64,000 nucleotides of DNA from Galactobacter caseinivorans (GCF_003640665.1 NZ_QQXL01000001.1:558001-622000), one strand, 5' to 3'; counted from the stretch's first letter, positions 16,426-25,935 are shown. Numbers and translations are program-made. Notes: a model not told the origin generated them from the letters alone.

Positions 16426-17109
16426 CTACCTGTAGTGCTGTACCACCACGTAAATATCTGCCCGCGACGACGCCGTGGTCGGCATTGCGGCGGCCGAATT
16501 TGCGCGCGCCTGCAAGGCGACCGAGATGTTTTTGTTAGTGGATACGTCTACTGATCGCGCGTAAGACACGGCTCCGGTCGCCCGAAATGCTGTACCCGTG
16601 GTGGAGGTATTAACCGCCGTGAGTGACACTTCTAGTGACGTGTCCCCGGATACCTGCACCCTCACCTGACCGTTTACGTCCTGATCGGATGTGAGCGCAT
16701 CGGTGCTTACAGCCAGATTCCCGACCCCGTATGCCTGGACCACAGTCGTTTTGGCCCACGATGGGGCCGTGATTGTCAGTGAGACTTTCGTGACCCAGCT
16801 CGTAGTGAGTCCCAGGTTTGAGGCCGTCGCCGTCTGGTATCCCGCCTCAAGCTGGGACGCCAGCGCGGCGCCGTCGATCTGCCCCTCACCGAGCACCAGG
16901 TTTCCGGTCTCGATGATGAGCGACCCGCCGCCCTCGATGCGGATGTTTCCGCCCTTGTTGACGCGCAGGCCACCCCGGCCGATGGCCGCCTTGGCCAAAG
17001 ACCTCATCCCCGCGCCAAGTTGCACGAGCCGTTCGAGCTGGACTAGCCGCCGCCCCAGCGCGCCGAGGTCGTCGGGCTGGGACGGCATCCCTGACGGATC
17101 AACCGGCAT
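16426..17109 (-). CDS. Minor tail protein, paralogue of the downstream gene
   Basis: A 227-residue protein starting with ATG at 17109, which overlaps the end of the hub gene. The N-terminal helix LVQLERLVQLGAGMRSLAKAAIG and the Gly-rich strands (GGNIRIEGGGSLIIETGNLVLGEG) match the protein at 15794-16417, whereas the C-terminal halves have diverged. This is a tandem duplication with a variable tip. Confidence 0.65.
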   Translation of the reverse strand: MPVDPSGMPSQPDDLGALGRRLVQLERLVQLGAGMRSLAKAAIGRGGLRVNKGGNIRIEGGGSLIIETGNLVLGEGQIDGAALASQLEAGYQTATASNLGLTTSWVTKVSLTITAPSWAKTTVVQAYGVGNLAVSTDALTSDQDVNGQVRVQVSGDTSLEVSLTAVNTSTTGTAFRATGAVSYARSVDVSTNKNISVALQARANSAAAMPTTASSRADIYVVVQHYR

Positions 17110-18214
17110 CGTCGTCCTCGATTCCCTCGGTGTCGCCAATGCGTGCGATGACCGGCGTCCATTTACCCTCGGCGGGGCTGATGGAGTAGCCGATGATCCG
17201 CCACACCTGCGAGATGGTCAGCTGATCCGTGTCAATCTCGATCCGCGCAGAGTCGCCCAGGGTCACATCGGCAGGGGAGGGCCACTGATCCACCAGCGCG
17301 TCGAAGGAGATCACGGACTGGCCAGCGAAATAGGTTTGCGCCATGCCCTGCGCGTACTGCGCCAGCGTGTCGTCCTCGATGACGCCTTGCTTGGATTGGC
17401 GTTCCTCAAGGCGTGGCCACCCCGCGGCCTCACGGGTGCTGTCAATGATCGGCACCGAATAAGGCTTGTCCTCGCCCTGTCCGTCGCCGACCGCCTGTAC
17501 CAGCGTGGCCGCGTCCCCGTCCCCCCATTGGTTCTCGTGGGAGAACGACGTCACCGGACCCTGTACGCCAGCGATCACAGAGAAAACGTGCTCCGGGTCC
17601 TCGGTGATATACCCAAGATTCGGGTACCCAGTGCGGAAGATCTTGACTACACGCGAGTGGTCCTCGTCGGCCCACTCCACATCGATAGTCCAGTCGAAGC
17701 CCTTGATGACGTTGGAGAGCTGCTGAACGCGGGTGAGCACCCGTGCGTCCTCGTCATTGAAATAGGTTCGGTCGCGCAGCACCCCAGACGCGGGCGTGTC
17801 GTAGTCCAGGCCGATGCCGATCACGTCATCACCCACCGCCTCCACCAGGGTCCGGGCGATCACAGAGGTCTGGTCCTCCTGCTCAAACTCCGCATCAGCC
17901 TGATAGCGGCGGTCCAGGTATTTCTCCACCGTCACGCAGGGGAAGCGCACCACCGGGTTCTCATCCGTGGTCCGCGCTGTGGGGATGCCCGCCCAGATGA
18001 TCCGGTCATCGTCATCGCACGCCACGAAAAGGACGCGCCACGGGATTAGATCCTCACGCCACGTCCGAGCCTGCGCACCATTGAGCGCCAGGACGGGGAG
18101 CCGAAACTCGCCCGTCCCATACGTCTTCAAGCGCCGCGACAGAGCCGACGACACCTCCAACGGATACTCGTCAATTACATCGCCTGACTTGATCTCACAC
18201 ACGTAGACGCGCAT
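17099..18214 (-). CDS. Tail hub protein, siphovirus Gp37-like
   Basis: A 371-residue baseplate protein of the Siphovirus ReqiPepy6 Gp37-like family, judged from the N-terminus (VYVCEIKSGDVIDEYPLEV), the RRLKTYGTGEFRLPVL segment, the phage-hub style central region (GIGLDYDTPASG) and the C-terminal VTLGDSARIEID, LTISQVWRIIGYSISP. Gene order after the distal tail protein fits a hub. Its stop overlaps the start of the minor tail gene. Confidence 0.75.
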   Translation of the reverse strand: MRVYVCEIKSGDVIDEYPLEVSSALSRRLKTYGTGEFRLPVLALNGAQARTWREDLIPWRVLFVACDDDDRIIWAGIPTARTTDENPVVRFPCVTVEKYLDRRYQADAEFEQEDQTSVIARTLVEAVGDDVIGIGLDYDTPASGVLRDRTYFNDEDARVLTRVQQLSNVIKGFDWTIDVEWADEDHSRVVKIFRTGYPNLGYITEDPEHVFSVIAGVQGPVTSFSHENQWGDGDAATLVQAVGDGQGEDKPYSVPIIDSTREAAGWPRLEERQSKQGVIEDDTLAQYAQGMAQTYFAGQSVISFDALVDQWPSPADVTLGDSARIEIDTDQLTISQVWRIIGYSISPAEGKWTPVIARIGDTEGIEDDDAG

Positions 18215-19236
18215 CAGGAGGCCGTGTACCCGGACAGGCCAAAAAGCTGCACCGTGGAGACCAACGTTAGCGTGGCTGGCACGCGAATGGCGAGATCCCC
18301 GCTGGGCACAAACCCACCGCGCACAGGGGTCTCAATCGACGGGTTGGGCCACAGCACCGAGTAGTTATCGATCCAGGAACGCGGCCCAGGGATGCCAGCG
18401 GGCAGCTTGGCGATCACAGTCTCCCCAGTCGGGAAAGTGCCAGTGGCCTTGAGAATCTGCCCGCGCACGTACACGACACCTTCAAAGAGTCGCGCCTGTG
18501 GAGTCGCGCCGCCGCCCGCCACATACCCTCTGGACAGGATCAGATTCACCCACCCAGAATCCTTGAACCGCAGGTCATCGCCTGGGACAAGTGTCACCCA
18601 CTTGCCAGCGCGGCGAGTGTAGATCTGCCCATCGGAGAGTGTCGTGGCCATCGTCCCCAGAGGCGGCACCCACGCATCCAGCTCAGCCTTCGTGGCAACG
18701 GGAACCATGCCGCCAGCGACCGCCGTGAACTTCCGCAGGTCCGTGACGGCAGGGGAACCAGCACCAGAGCGCGGCACATCAATACGCGCAAGATCCGCAT
18801 AGACGGAAGTGCCAGGTACGGAAGGCAGCGCGGGGACAGCGGAAGGCGTACCGGTGATGATCTCCACCGACGCCTCACGCCCCGTCCCGCCACCATTTGT
18901 CGGATCATCGATACGCAGCACCACACGATCAGCGCGCGCGTTGGTCGGGTCCGCTGGCTCAAGCGTCCCCACAGTGAGCGGCACCGTCAGCGCGGCCAAA
19001 TACACGCCAGCACCAGAGCCCACCGCGAAACCACCAGCAGCCGCCGACACAGCAGTACCAGCCAGCGACACCACAAACGCGCGCTGATCCAAAGCCCCCG
19101 TACGCGCCACACCAGCAGACACACCAGAGGTCAGCAACGCAGAGAACGCCGCCCGGAACGACGCCCCCGAATAAGCGGGCAGTTGTGTGTCCGGATCAGC
19201 ATCAATCGCCAAAGGCGGAAGGGGAAGAACAGCCAT
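18214..19236 (-). CDS. Minor tail (baseplate) protein
   Basis: A 340-residue structural protein. The ATG at 19236 forms a TAATG overlap with the distal tail gene and is preferred to the longer ORF. The N-terminal half resembles proteins that sit between Dit and the hub in actinobacterial siphoviruses (QRAFVVSLAGTAVSAAAGGFAV, YLAALTVPLTV, DRVVLRIDDPTNGG). It has a WVPPLGTMATTLSDGQIYTRRAGKWVTL segment of the kind found in fibre-anchoring domains. No enzyme motif was seen. Confidence 0.65.
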   Translation of the reverse strand: MAVLPLPPLAIDADPDTQLPAYSGASFRAAFSALLTSGVSAGVARTGALDQRAFVVSLAGTAVSAAAGGFAVGSGAGVYLAALTVPLTVGTLEPADPTNARADRVVLRIDDPTNGGGTGREASVEIITGTPSAVPALPSVPGTSVYADLARIDVPRSGAGSPAVTDLRKFTAVAGGMVPVATKAELDAWVPPLGTMATTLSDGQIYTRRAGKWVTLVPGDDLRFKDSGWVNLILSRGYVAGGGATPQARLFEGVVYVRGQILKATGTFPTGETVIAKLPAGIPGPRSWIDNYSVLWPNPSIETPVRGGFVPSGDLAIRVPATLTLVSTVQLFGLSGYTAS

Positions 19237-20153
19237 TAGATCCAAGCCTCCTGAGTGCGCACGAGCATGCGCGCGTCTGAGTTGTAATTGGCGGCCGTGA
19301 ACTCCCACACCGCGCCGGGCGTCGGGGCAATCCACTGGCCGCGACGCTTCCCACGACGGGACACGCCATTGAGTAGGACAGAGCGAGTACGCAAATCCAC
19401 TGAGAGCGTCTGACCGGCCAGCAGCTCAAGGTCAAACCACAATGTGCGGCCCGTGCCGACCTCGCGCACGCCCGGATTCAGTACCGGGCCCGTGAACTCC
19501 ACGACAGCGTTAGGCGTAGCCGTGCCCGCCAGGTCCAAAGTCACCTGACCCGAAGTGGTCACCGCCGTAAAAGCGGTCGGGAACGTGAACGGGAACGTCA
19601 ACCCACCCGTCGTAGACGGCAGCCCCACAGGGCCAAACACCCGCCAACCCAAATCCCCACCCGGACCGGCGAGCTTGCGCGGATCCGGGGCTACCAACGA
19701 GATGTTAAAGTCCGCCACAGGCAGGTGACCGCCAGCCCACACCACCTTGGGCTGACCTGACATGCGCACCATGCAGTGCCGAGCCAGCCCATCCTCATAG
19801 ACCACAAGCGGCACCAGAGGATCCACGGGGATAGCAGCCATTAGCCGCTCAATCGCGTCCCGCAGCTCCGGGCGTGACCCGGCCTCCACATGGCCTGTGA
19901 TGTCGATCTGGCGGAAGGCCCGGTACGCCCGGTTGCTCCACCCGCCATCAGCGGTCAGGAATTGGGTGGTCTGCCCCGTCGAATCCGCGGCATCCCACCA
20001 CCCTGTCAGCGACGTGAACCAGTACCCCGCCTCATACGGGGCCGCCAGTGGGGTGCCCGTAATGGACACCACACCGAGTAGGAGGTTCACGCCCGTCAGC
20101 TCAGGCGGCGGAGCGACCGACTTCTCTAGGATCGGACTGAATCGCGTCCTCAC
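19236..20153 (-). CDS. Distal tail protein (Dit-like)
   Basis: A 305-residue protein directly after the tape measure gene, with the Sipho_tail/Dit plan: an N-terminal ring domain (GYWFTSLTGWWDAADSTG, RQIDITGHVEAGSRPELRDAIERLMAAIP, FNISLVAPDPRK) and a C-terminal galectin-like beta domain (about 170-305). It overlaps the tape measure stop by four bases. It should form the hexameric ring linking tail tube and baseplate. Confidence 0.8.
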   Translation of the reverse strand: MRTRFSPILEKSVAPPPELTGVNLLLGVVSITGTPLAAPYEAGYWFTSLTGWWDAADSTGQTTQFLTADGGWSNRAYRAFRQIDITGHVEAGSRPELRDAIERLMAAIPVDPLVPLVVYEDGLARHCMVRMSGQPKVVWAGGHLPVADFNISLVAPDPRKLAGPGGDLGWRVFGPVGLPSTTGGLTFPFTFPTAFTAVTTSGQVTLDLAGTATPNAVVEFTGPVLNPGVREVGTGRTLWFDLELLAGQTLSVDLRTRSVLLNGVSRRGKRRGQWIAPTPGAVWEFTAANYNSDARMLVRTQEAWI

Positions 20154-23100
20154 ATCGCCCCCATATCCATCTCACGCGCCACCAGGTGAGCGGCCTCGCG
20201 CGGATCATGCGTGTACATGTTGATTTCCGTAGCCCGCCGAATCCCAGGCACTACACCAGGCGTACCCGTAGCCGGAGCCACAGACGCCGCAGTCGGCACA
20301 GACACCAGCGACGCCACCGAACGGTCAACCGCCGAGCGGCCGCCCTCCACGCCAGCGATCAAACCGGCCGGGATCATCGCCCCAATCTCGTCACGGAACA
20401 CACGAGAGGGCGAGTGGATGCCGAGGGTCTTCTTCACGGCGGCCGCCATGCTGTTCGCGATCCGTGTCATCTGCGCGGTGATCTGCTTCTCCTGCGATTG
20501 GAGTCCCTTCACGAGACCCTCAGCCGCACGGATACCAGCGCCATACAGCGACTCGCCCGCTGCGGACGCGACACCCGACGCTGAGGAAGCGATCTGCTTC
20601 TGCAACGCGTTGACCTGCGTAATCGTGGACGACCCGCCAGCCAGGAGCGCCTTCGCCGTAGCCGACCCGTCCCCGACACCCGCCTGCACAATCTGATCGA
20701 TTGCGCCAGCGTTCAGCCCCTTGGCCTTGAGCTGCGCGATCTGCTGCTGGAACTTGATCAGCCCATCGCGAGTCTTGGTGAGGTTCTTGAGGATCGACGC
20801 GGAGGACCGGCCCATGTCCGTGACATCACCAGACTTAGCGAGCCCCTCCATGACCTTGCCCTCATAGTCGGCACGCTGCTTCTTGAGCGCCGTCAGATTC
20901 GACTGGGCACTCTTGAGCTTCGCCGTGATCTGGTCGCGCTGCCCGGCCAGCGACGTGAGCCGATTCTGATCCGCAGTGAGCTTCGCAATCAACGCCCGCT
21001 CGGAGCCCCGTGTGAGGCTATTCGCGGACCGCCGCTCAGCCTTCGCGGCAGACAGCTGCTTGCTCAGCGTCGCCCGCTGACTCTTGAGCCGGTTATTCAC
21101 CTGCGACTGGGCCGCCTTCGCCGCAACGACACCCTTCTTCGCGGCGGCAACAGACTTGAATGCCGACGCCTTGGCGGCCTTCACGGACTCGGCAGCCGCA
21201 GACTTCGCGGACGCCAGCGCCTTCCGGTTGGCGGCGGTCGGCTTCTTGCTGACCTTCGCCTGCGCCGCGGCGACCTTCTTTGCCGCCGCGCGTTGAGCGG
21301 CCACAACCTTCTTGGCCGCTTCGCCCTGCTTGCCCTTCACGTTGGACTTGGCGTCCTTCACTCGGGCGGCGGCATTCTTGGAAGCAACCTTTGTCGCATT
21401 CGCTGTAGAGGGTAGCGCCTTGATCTTGGCTTGAATCGCCGCGACCTTCTTGTTGGCCGCCGCAACCATGTCGTTACGCTTATCGAACGCATCCTTGGTT
21501 TGCTGCACCAGTTTCCCGGTGGCAGCCTTCACGGTCTTCTGAGTCCCGGTAATACCATCAGCGAAACCGACGCCCAGGAAAATACCGATCTGCTTGAACA
21601 CACGAGACGGCGAATGGATACCGAGAAGTGACTTGGCCCAATCGACGGCACCGCCAACAACCGCCCCGATCTTGTCCTTCACCCACTGGCCCATGTTGCC
21701 GATACCGTTAATGAGGCCCTGCATCATCTGACCACCGATAGAAGTCAGCTTGCCGGTGAGACCTGAAATCGCCGAGACTGCTTTACCTGGTAGATCCTTG
21801 AAGAACTGTAGGACCTTCCCGATTCCAGTTGAGACGGCAGACGTGATACCGGAGAAAGCGCCACCGACGAAATTCTTGATCCCGTTCCACACTGCCGACC
21901 ATATTGACTTGATGGTGTTCATCACGCCGGAGATCGTGGCCTTCACGCCATTGATTGCACCGGAAATCACGGACTTGATGCCGCCCCAAATCGCGGCGAC
22001 GGTGGACTTGATCGCATTCCAGGTGACGGTCCAGGTCATCTTGATTGCGCCGATGGTGACGGCGATGGCGGTCTGCACATTTTTGATGGCATCACGCACA
22101 AACGAGGCGATGCCGTTCCAGATCCCCGAGAAGAACGAGGAAATGCCTGACCACATATTGTTCCATAGCGGACCAATGATATTCAGGACAGCGCTGATGA
22201 CGGACCGCACCATATTGATACTGTTCTGCACGATTCCAACAATCAGATCCCAGACACCCTTGAAGATCCCCTTGATGCCATCCCAAGCCGCGGACCAATC
22301 GCCCGTGAGCACAGCAGTCACCGTCTTGATGACATTAACGATGATGTCCAGGACGGGTTTGATGATATTAATCAGGCCCTCAAACACCGTCTTCACCACA
22401 GGCAATAGGGCCTGAATCACCGGCATTAGCAGATTCAAGACAGCATCAATCAGCGGCGCAAGAGCCTGCACAACCTGAGCCAAAATCGGAGCGATCTGCG
22501 TAAACAAATTGATCAACGGCGGCAACAGAGTCTGCACCACCTGCGTGATCACCGGCACCAACGCGCTCTGCAAACTCACCGCGACCTGAGCCAGCGGCGG
22601 AATCATCAACGCAACAGCCTGACCAATCGCCTGGAACGCCTGAGCGAGCAACGGCATGATCGGCTGCAACGCCTGGAAGATCATCTGCACCGGAGAGAAG
22701 CCAGAGAAAATCTGACCCAGCTGCGGCAACAAGGGGGCGAACGCATCACCGATGGCCTTGATCGCAGGAGCAAACGCGGTCGTAAATGACCGCCACAGCT
22801 TCCCAGCCTCAGCACCCACAGACGCGAAAGCCGTCACCAGAGGAGACGCAAACGCCGGAGACTCACCGTCCCCAAACGACGCCTTCATTTCACCCCAGCC
22901 CTTCGCGACTTCGCGGGCCGTCTTCCCGGCGCCCGCACCAATGGCCGCGAACGCCGTCAGATAGGGCTTGTCCAGCTGCGGTGACTCGCCGTCCACCACC
23001 GACGCGCTGAACGCTTCCAGGGCCCCCTTCGTCTTCTCGATGCCACCAGCAATGCCATCGCTCAGCCCAGAGATAGCCCCAGTCAGCAGCGGCTTCATCC

Positions 23101-23884
23101 CGTTCAGGGCGCTCGTGAGACCGCCCGAAATCGTGGCTTGCAGGTTGCCGATCGCACCCTCAAAAGTCTCCGTAGACTTCGCAGCCTCCACCGCAACCGG
23201 CTTCGTGCCGAGCTGCATCAGAGCCTTGTTGAACTCGTCGGAGGATATCTGGCCCTTCTCCATCGCCTCGCGGAAATTGCCCGTGTACGCGCCCGCCTTC
23301 TTGAGGGCATCCATCAACGGACCGGCCGCACCAGGGATCGCATCAGAGAGCTGGTTCCAGTTCTCCGTGGTCAGCTTCCCGGCGCCCGCGGTCTGCGTCA
23401 TGGTCATGGCCACAGACTTGAAAGTCTCGGCATTGCCGCCCGCGACAGCATTCAGGTTGCCTGCCGCCTTCGACAGGCCGGTGTAGTCCTTCACGCCATT
23501 GGAGGCGAGCTGAGCCATCATCGACTGGATGGTCGGCAGGTCGTAGACCGTCTGGTCGGCGTAGTCCTGAGCGGCCTTCTTCGCCTTGTCGATGGCATCG
23601 GTCTTGAGGCCCGCAAAGCTCATGGTGGACTTAAACTTGTCCGTGGCATCCGACGCACGCACGGCCTCACCAATGAAGCCGGAGAACGCACCAGAGAGCT
23701 GGGATGTCACCGACGCCGCGATGCCAGCAATAGCACCGCCAGCCAGGAAACGCTTAGCGAAACCCTGGCCGGCAGAGGTACCCGCCGACGCCCCCGCCCC
23801 GCCTAGATCGCCACGCAACTGCCGACCAAGGCCGCCCGTACTCGCCGCGACATTCACATAAATGGTTGCCAGTTCCCCAGCCAT
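20150..23884 (-). CDS. Tape measure protein
   Basis: A 1244-residue protein, the longest in the phage, which sets tail length (roughly 185 nm at 1.5 angstrom per residue, by family rule). Order: N-terminal helical region with TMP_3/TP901-type features (about 1-250); a hydrophobic Ala/Ile/Val-rich middle with membrane-active helices (about 380-560); a WxGI-type repeat area (about 590-740); an unusual Ala/Lys-rich coiled coil (about 800-1000). The motif LGIHSPSRVF occurs twice (before and after the coiled coil), indicating an internal duplication. Confidence 0.9.
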   Translation of the reverse strand: MAGELATIYVNVAASTGGLGRQLRGDLGGAGASAGTSAGQGFAKRFLAGGAIAGIAASVTSQLSGAFSGFIGEAVRASDATDKFKSTMSFAGLKTDAIDKAKKAAQDYADQTVYDLPTIQSMMAQLASNGVKDYTGLSKAAGNLNAVAGGNAETFKSVAMTMTQTAGAGKLTTENWNQLSDAIPGAAGPLMDALKKAGAYTGNFREAMEKGQISSDEFNKALMQLGTKPVAVEAAKSTETFEGAIGNLQATISGGLTSALNGMKPLLTGAISGLSDGIAGGIEKTKGALEAFSASVVDGESPQLDKPYLTAFAAIGAGAGKTAREVAKGWGEMKASFGDGESPAFASPLVTAFASVGAEAGKLWRSFTTAFAPAIKAIGDAFAPLLPQLGQIFSGFSPVQMIFQALQPIMPLLAQAFQAIGQAVALMIPPLAQVAVSLQSALVPVITQVVQTLLPPLINLFTQIAPILAQVVQALAPLIDAVLNLLMPVIQALLPVVKTVFEGLINIIKPVLDIIVNVIKTVTAVLTGDWSAAWDGIKGIFKGVWDLIVGIVQNSINMVRSVISAVLNIIGPLWNNMWSGISSFFSGIWNGIASFVRDAIKNVQTAIAVTIGAIKMTWTVTWNAIKSTVAAIWGGIKSVISGAINGVKATISGVMNTIKSIWSAVWNGIKNFVGGAFSGITSAVSTGIGKVLQFFKDLPGKAVSAISGLTGKLTSIGGQMMQGLINGIGNMGQWVKDKIGAVVGGAVDWAKSLLGIHSPSRVFKQIGIFLGVGFADGITGTQKTVKAATGKLVQQTKDAFDKRNDMVAAANKKVAAIQAKIKALPSTANATKVASKNAAARVKDAKSNVKGKQGEAAKKVVAAQRAAAKKVAAAQAKVSKKPTAANRKALASAKSAAAESVKAAKASAFKSVAAAKKGVVAAKAAQSQVNNRLKSQRATLSKQLSAAKAERRSANSLTRGSERALIAKLTADQNRLTSLAGQRDQITAKLKSAQSNLTALKKQRADYEGKVMEGLAKSGDVTDMGRSSASILKNLTKTRDGLIKFQQQIAQLKAKGLNAGAIDQIVQAGVGDGSATAKALLAGGSSTITQVNALQKQIASSASGVASAAGESLYGAGIRAAEGLVKGLQSQEKQITAQMTRIANSMAAAVKKTLGIHSPSRVFRDEIGAMIPAGLIAGVEGGRSAVDRSVASLVSVPTAASVAPATGTPGVVPGIRRATEINMYTHDPREAAHLVAREMDMGAM

Positions 23885-23965
23885 ATGGCCCCCTCACGCA
23901 CCCCACTCGGGGCACAGATAAGGGCCGCAACCACCAACGGATTACGGCCCTGCGAGTCGTTCGGT

Positions 23966-24475
23966 TTACTGGCGGCGGCGCTCGTATGCGGCAGCCTGTG
24001 CCGGGGTCACGCGCTTCACCGCGCCCGCCCTAGTCGTGTACTCCACGAGCCCGTCAGCAGCGGGCACAACAGCAGCGCGACGCTCCTGCGCCGCACGACG
24101 CCGCTTCGCCCATCGCTCCGCCTCACGCACACTCATGCGAGATCCGCGGATCGTGCCCTTCGAGTCGTCCTCGAAGCCAGGCCGCGGAATGGGCTTCGGC
24201 ACGTTCTTGCCCTTCTGCCCGTCGCCGGTCTTCTGCCAAATCAGGACTTGCAGGCGGTCGGCAACCAGCGCCGCCAACTGCTCGTCCAGCAGCCACCCGC
24301 CGCCCAGAGCCCGCTTGGTCGCCGACTCCGCTGGCAAGTGCGCCGCAAGGTCGGCAACCTCCATGAGGCCCCACCCCGCTACCCGGCCGCCTACCCACCG
24401 CAGTTGGTAGTAGCGCCAAAAGTCAGCGCGCAATTGCTCGTCAAACTCCTGCCGGAGCGCAACGAGCGTCAGGAG
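23966..24475 (-). CDS. Tail assembly chaperone extension reached by -1 frameshift
   Basis: The second part of the gpG-GT-type product. In the -1 frame from the slippery site the sequence reads LLTLVALRQEFDEQLRADFWRYYQLRW, a good match to the start of DUF5361-type chaperone extensions, and continues 169 codons to 23966. A separate TTG start at 24433 is not needed. The fused product would be about 283 residues. The basic C-terminal region (RMSVREAERWAKRRRAAQERR) should contact the tape measure protein, whose gene follows. Confidence 0.8.
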   Translation of the reverse strand, partial: LLTLVALRQEFDEQLRADFWRYYQLRWVGGRVAGWGLMEVADLAAHLPAESATKRALGGGWLLDEQLAALVADRLQVLIWQKTGDGQKGKNVPKPIPRPGFEDDSKGTIRGSRMSVREAERWAKRRRAAQERRAAVVPAADGLVEYTTRAGAVKRVTPAQAAAYERRRQ

Positions 24476-24816
24476 TTTGGGGCTACAGCCTTCAAAACCT
24501 CCGACACGAACTCAGCGCCCGACTCCACGGAGACACGGCCCGTCTCAGGATCACGAAGGATCTCCATAGCACCCTTGAAATTCTCGACACCAATCAGGCG
24601 GCGCAGGACCGATGGGAGGCGCGTACCGTTGCCCTGGTCCAGCGCGTCCAGGTCGTCCAGCAACTCAAAGTCATCAAGCACTTCACCGGACACGTTGATA
24701 CTCAGACCGCGAACCTCCACGGTCCGGGACCCGTCCTTGTTGGACTTCACCTTCCGGTCAGCGGGACGCTTCACATCGTCGGGGATAGCGGTCGTTTCAG
24801 TGGTGATCTCAGCCAT
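24469..24816 (-). CDS. Tail assembly chaperone (gpG-like, zero frame)
   Basis: A 115-residue helical protein between the major tail and tape measure genes. It starts MAEITTETTAIPDDVKRPADRK and ends VAPNS. The stop lies six bases beyond a slippery heptamer, so most ribosomes should make this short form and a minority the extended one. The two forms bind the tape measure during tail assembly in related phages. Confidence 0.85.
   Translation of the reverse strand: MAEITTETTAIPDDVKRPADRKVKSNKDGSRTVEVRGLSINVSGEVLDDFELLDDLDALDQGNGTRLPSVLRRLIGVENFKGAMEILRDPETGRVSVESGAEFVSEVLKAVAPNS
24475..24481 (-). other. Programmed -1 frameshift site
   Basis: On the coding strand the heptamer C CCA AAC fits the X XXY YYZ rule. 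A -1 slip re-pairs as CCC AAA and continues into the open DUF5361-like frame. The zero-frame stop TGA (24469-24471) follows four bases after it. Confidence 0.8.
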
Positions 24817-24864
24817 AGCGGGACTCCTTAGAGGTCAAAAGTTTGGTGAGCGGGACTGTGGTGA

Positions 24865-24901
24865 CCCGTGGGGCGCGGTCCCGCAACGCACGCCCCACGG
24901 G
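24865..24901 (-). terminator. Hairpin between major tail protein and chaperone genes
   Basis: An 11-bp stem (CCCGTGGGGCG and complement) with a 15-base loop lies just after the major tail stop. There is no U-run, so it probably attenuates transcription, keeping the abundant tail protein above the chaperone and tape measure. Confidence 0.6.
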
Positions 24902-24920
24902 GGATTAGGTGGCCCGTCGG

Positions 24921-25460
24921 CTACACGCCCGAGGCGCCGTCATCCAAATACAGGTACGCCTTAACCCCGTTTTTGTCGGGGTACGCAGTGATAGTGATGT
25001 CGTACGCCACGGCCTCATCGGTCTTGTACGTGACCTCGCCGCGCTCAGTGATCTGCGCATCCGGCAGCACGATGCGGACAGTCTTCTTACCGTCGCGTAC
25101 CTCAAGCACCCACGCGGAGTGCGGCGACTGCGCGCCCGTGACCTTCACCGCGGTGGCGGTGGCGGTCGGGTCCGCGTAGTAGAGCTTCAAGGTCTGACCG
25201 GTGGTCTCGATCATCTTGAAGTTCAACGTGTAGTCGTGCTGGGTCTGGATCTTGCGGACCACATCACCGTTCTGCCACGCCTTGATGTCGGTCACATCGG
25301 TCTCGATGGACTGCGTAACGCCGTCCTCGTGGATGTAGCCGGTATCAAGGAACTTGACGTCGACTGCGGTTTTCGCGTCGGTGGGGACGGTCGTGCCAAG
25401 CGGTGCGTTGTACGCGGCGCCGGTCACTCCGACCATGACGTTGCTGGCATTGAGAGCCAT
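24921..25460 (-). CDS. Major tail protein
   Basis: A 179-residue protein that should form the tail tube. The ATG at 25460 (MALNASNVMVGVTGAAYNAPLGT) is preferred to the longer ORF. Typical tube features are seen: VDVKFLDTGYIHEDGVTQSIETDVTDIKAWQNGDVVR, then a beta-rich core and EVTYKTDEAVAYDITITAYPD. It lies between the tail terminator and the chaperone genes, the normal order, and is followed by an attenuating hairpin. Confidence 0.85.
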   Translation of the reverse strand: MALNASNVMVGVTGAAYNAPLGTTVPTDAKTAVDVKFLDTGYIHEDGVTQSIETDVTDIKAWQNGDVVRKIQTQHDYTLNFKMIETTGQTLKLYYADPTATATAVKVTGAQSPHSAWVLEVRDGKKTVRIVLPDAQITERGEVTYKTDEAVAYDITITAYPDKNGVKAYLYLDDGASGV

Positions 25461-25536
25461 GCGGTGCCTCCTGGGCATAGGAAAGCCCCCGGCACCACAA
25501 CGGGCGACAGGGGCTAGTGAAGTTGGGTTGTAGTGG

Positions 25537-25935
25537 CTACTGGATCTGCTCGCCGCGTGTGACGAACTCCCAGTTCTGCCGATATCGCGGCAAGGCCGCG
25601 TCTGGGTCGGGGACATACACGAGCCCACCGAGAGGCTTAGCCGTGTAGATGAGGACGCCGCGCACGCGGTCATTGCGCAGCGAGCCAAGATGGGCGCGGA
25701 CGAGCTGTGCGAGGTCCTGAGCCTTGGCGGCAGTGGGACCCCACGAATCGACCATCATCAGCGCCCGATCATGGACCGGGCTGAGATCCGAACCACCCGA
25801 GGGCGTCAGGATCACGAACGATTCAGGCCGCGTCTTCGGAACATCCGCGAACGCCTTCACGCCCCCGAGTCGCGCGTCAAGCCAAGCTTTCACCGCGGCC
25901 ACGGGGTTGCCGTAGAGGATGACTGGCTCAGCCAC
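25537..25935 (-). CDS. Tail terminator protein
   Basis: A 132-residue protein with the alpha/beta plan of gpU-like terminators (AVKAWLDARLGGVKAFADVPKTRPESFVILTPSGG, then VDSWGPTAAKAQDLAQLVRAHL). The GTG at 25935 overlaps the previous gene by eight bases (GTGGCTGA), which favours this start over the longer ORF. It caps the tail tube and joins it to the head. Confidence 0.75.
   Translation of the reverse strand: MAEPVILYGNPVAAVKAWLDARLGGVKAFADVPKTRPESFVILTPSGGSDLSPVHDRALMMVDSWGPTAAKAQDLAQLVRAHLGSLRNDRVRGVLIYTAKPLGGLVYVPDPDAALPRYRQNWEFVTRGEQIQ

Noticed and set aside
14380-17109. Diversity-generating retroelement at the fibre genes
   Set aside because: No reverse transcriptase, no template repeat near the fibres; the similarity between 15794 and 16426 is at the conserved N-terminus, not a variable repeat.
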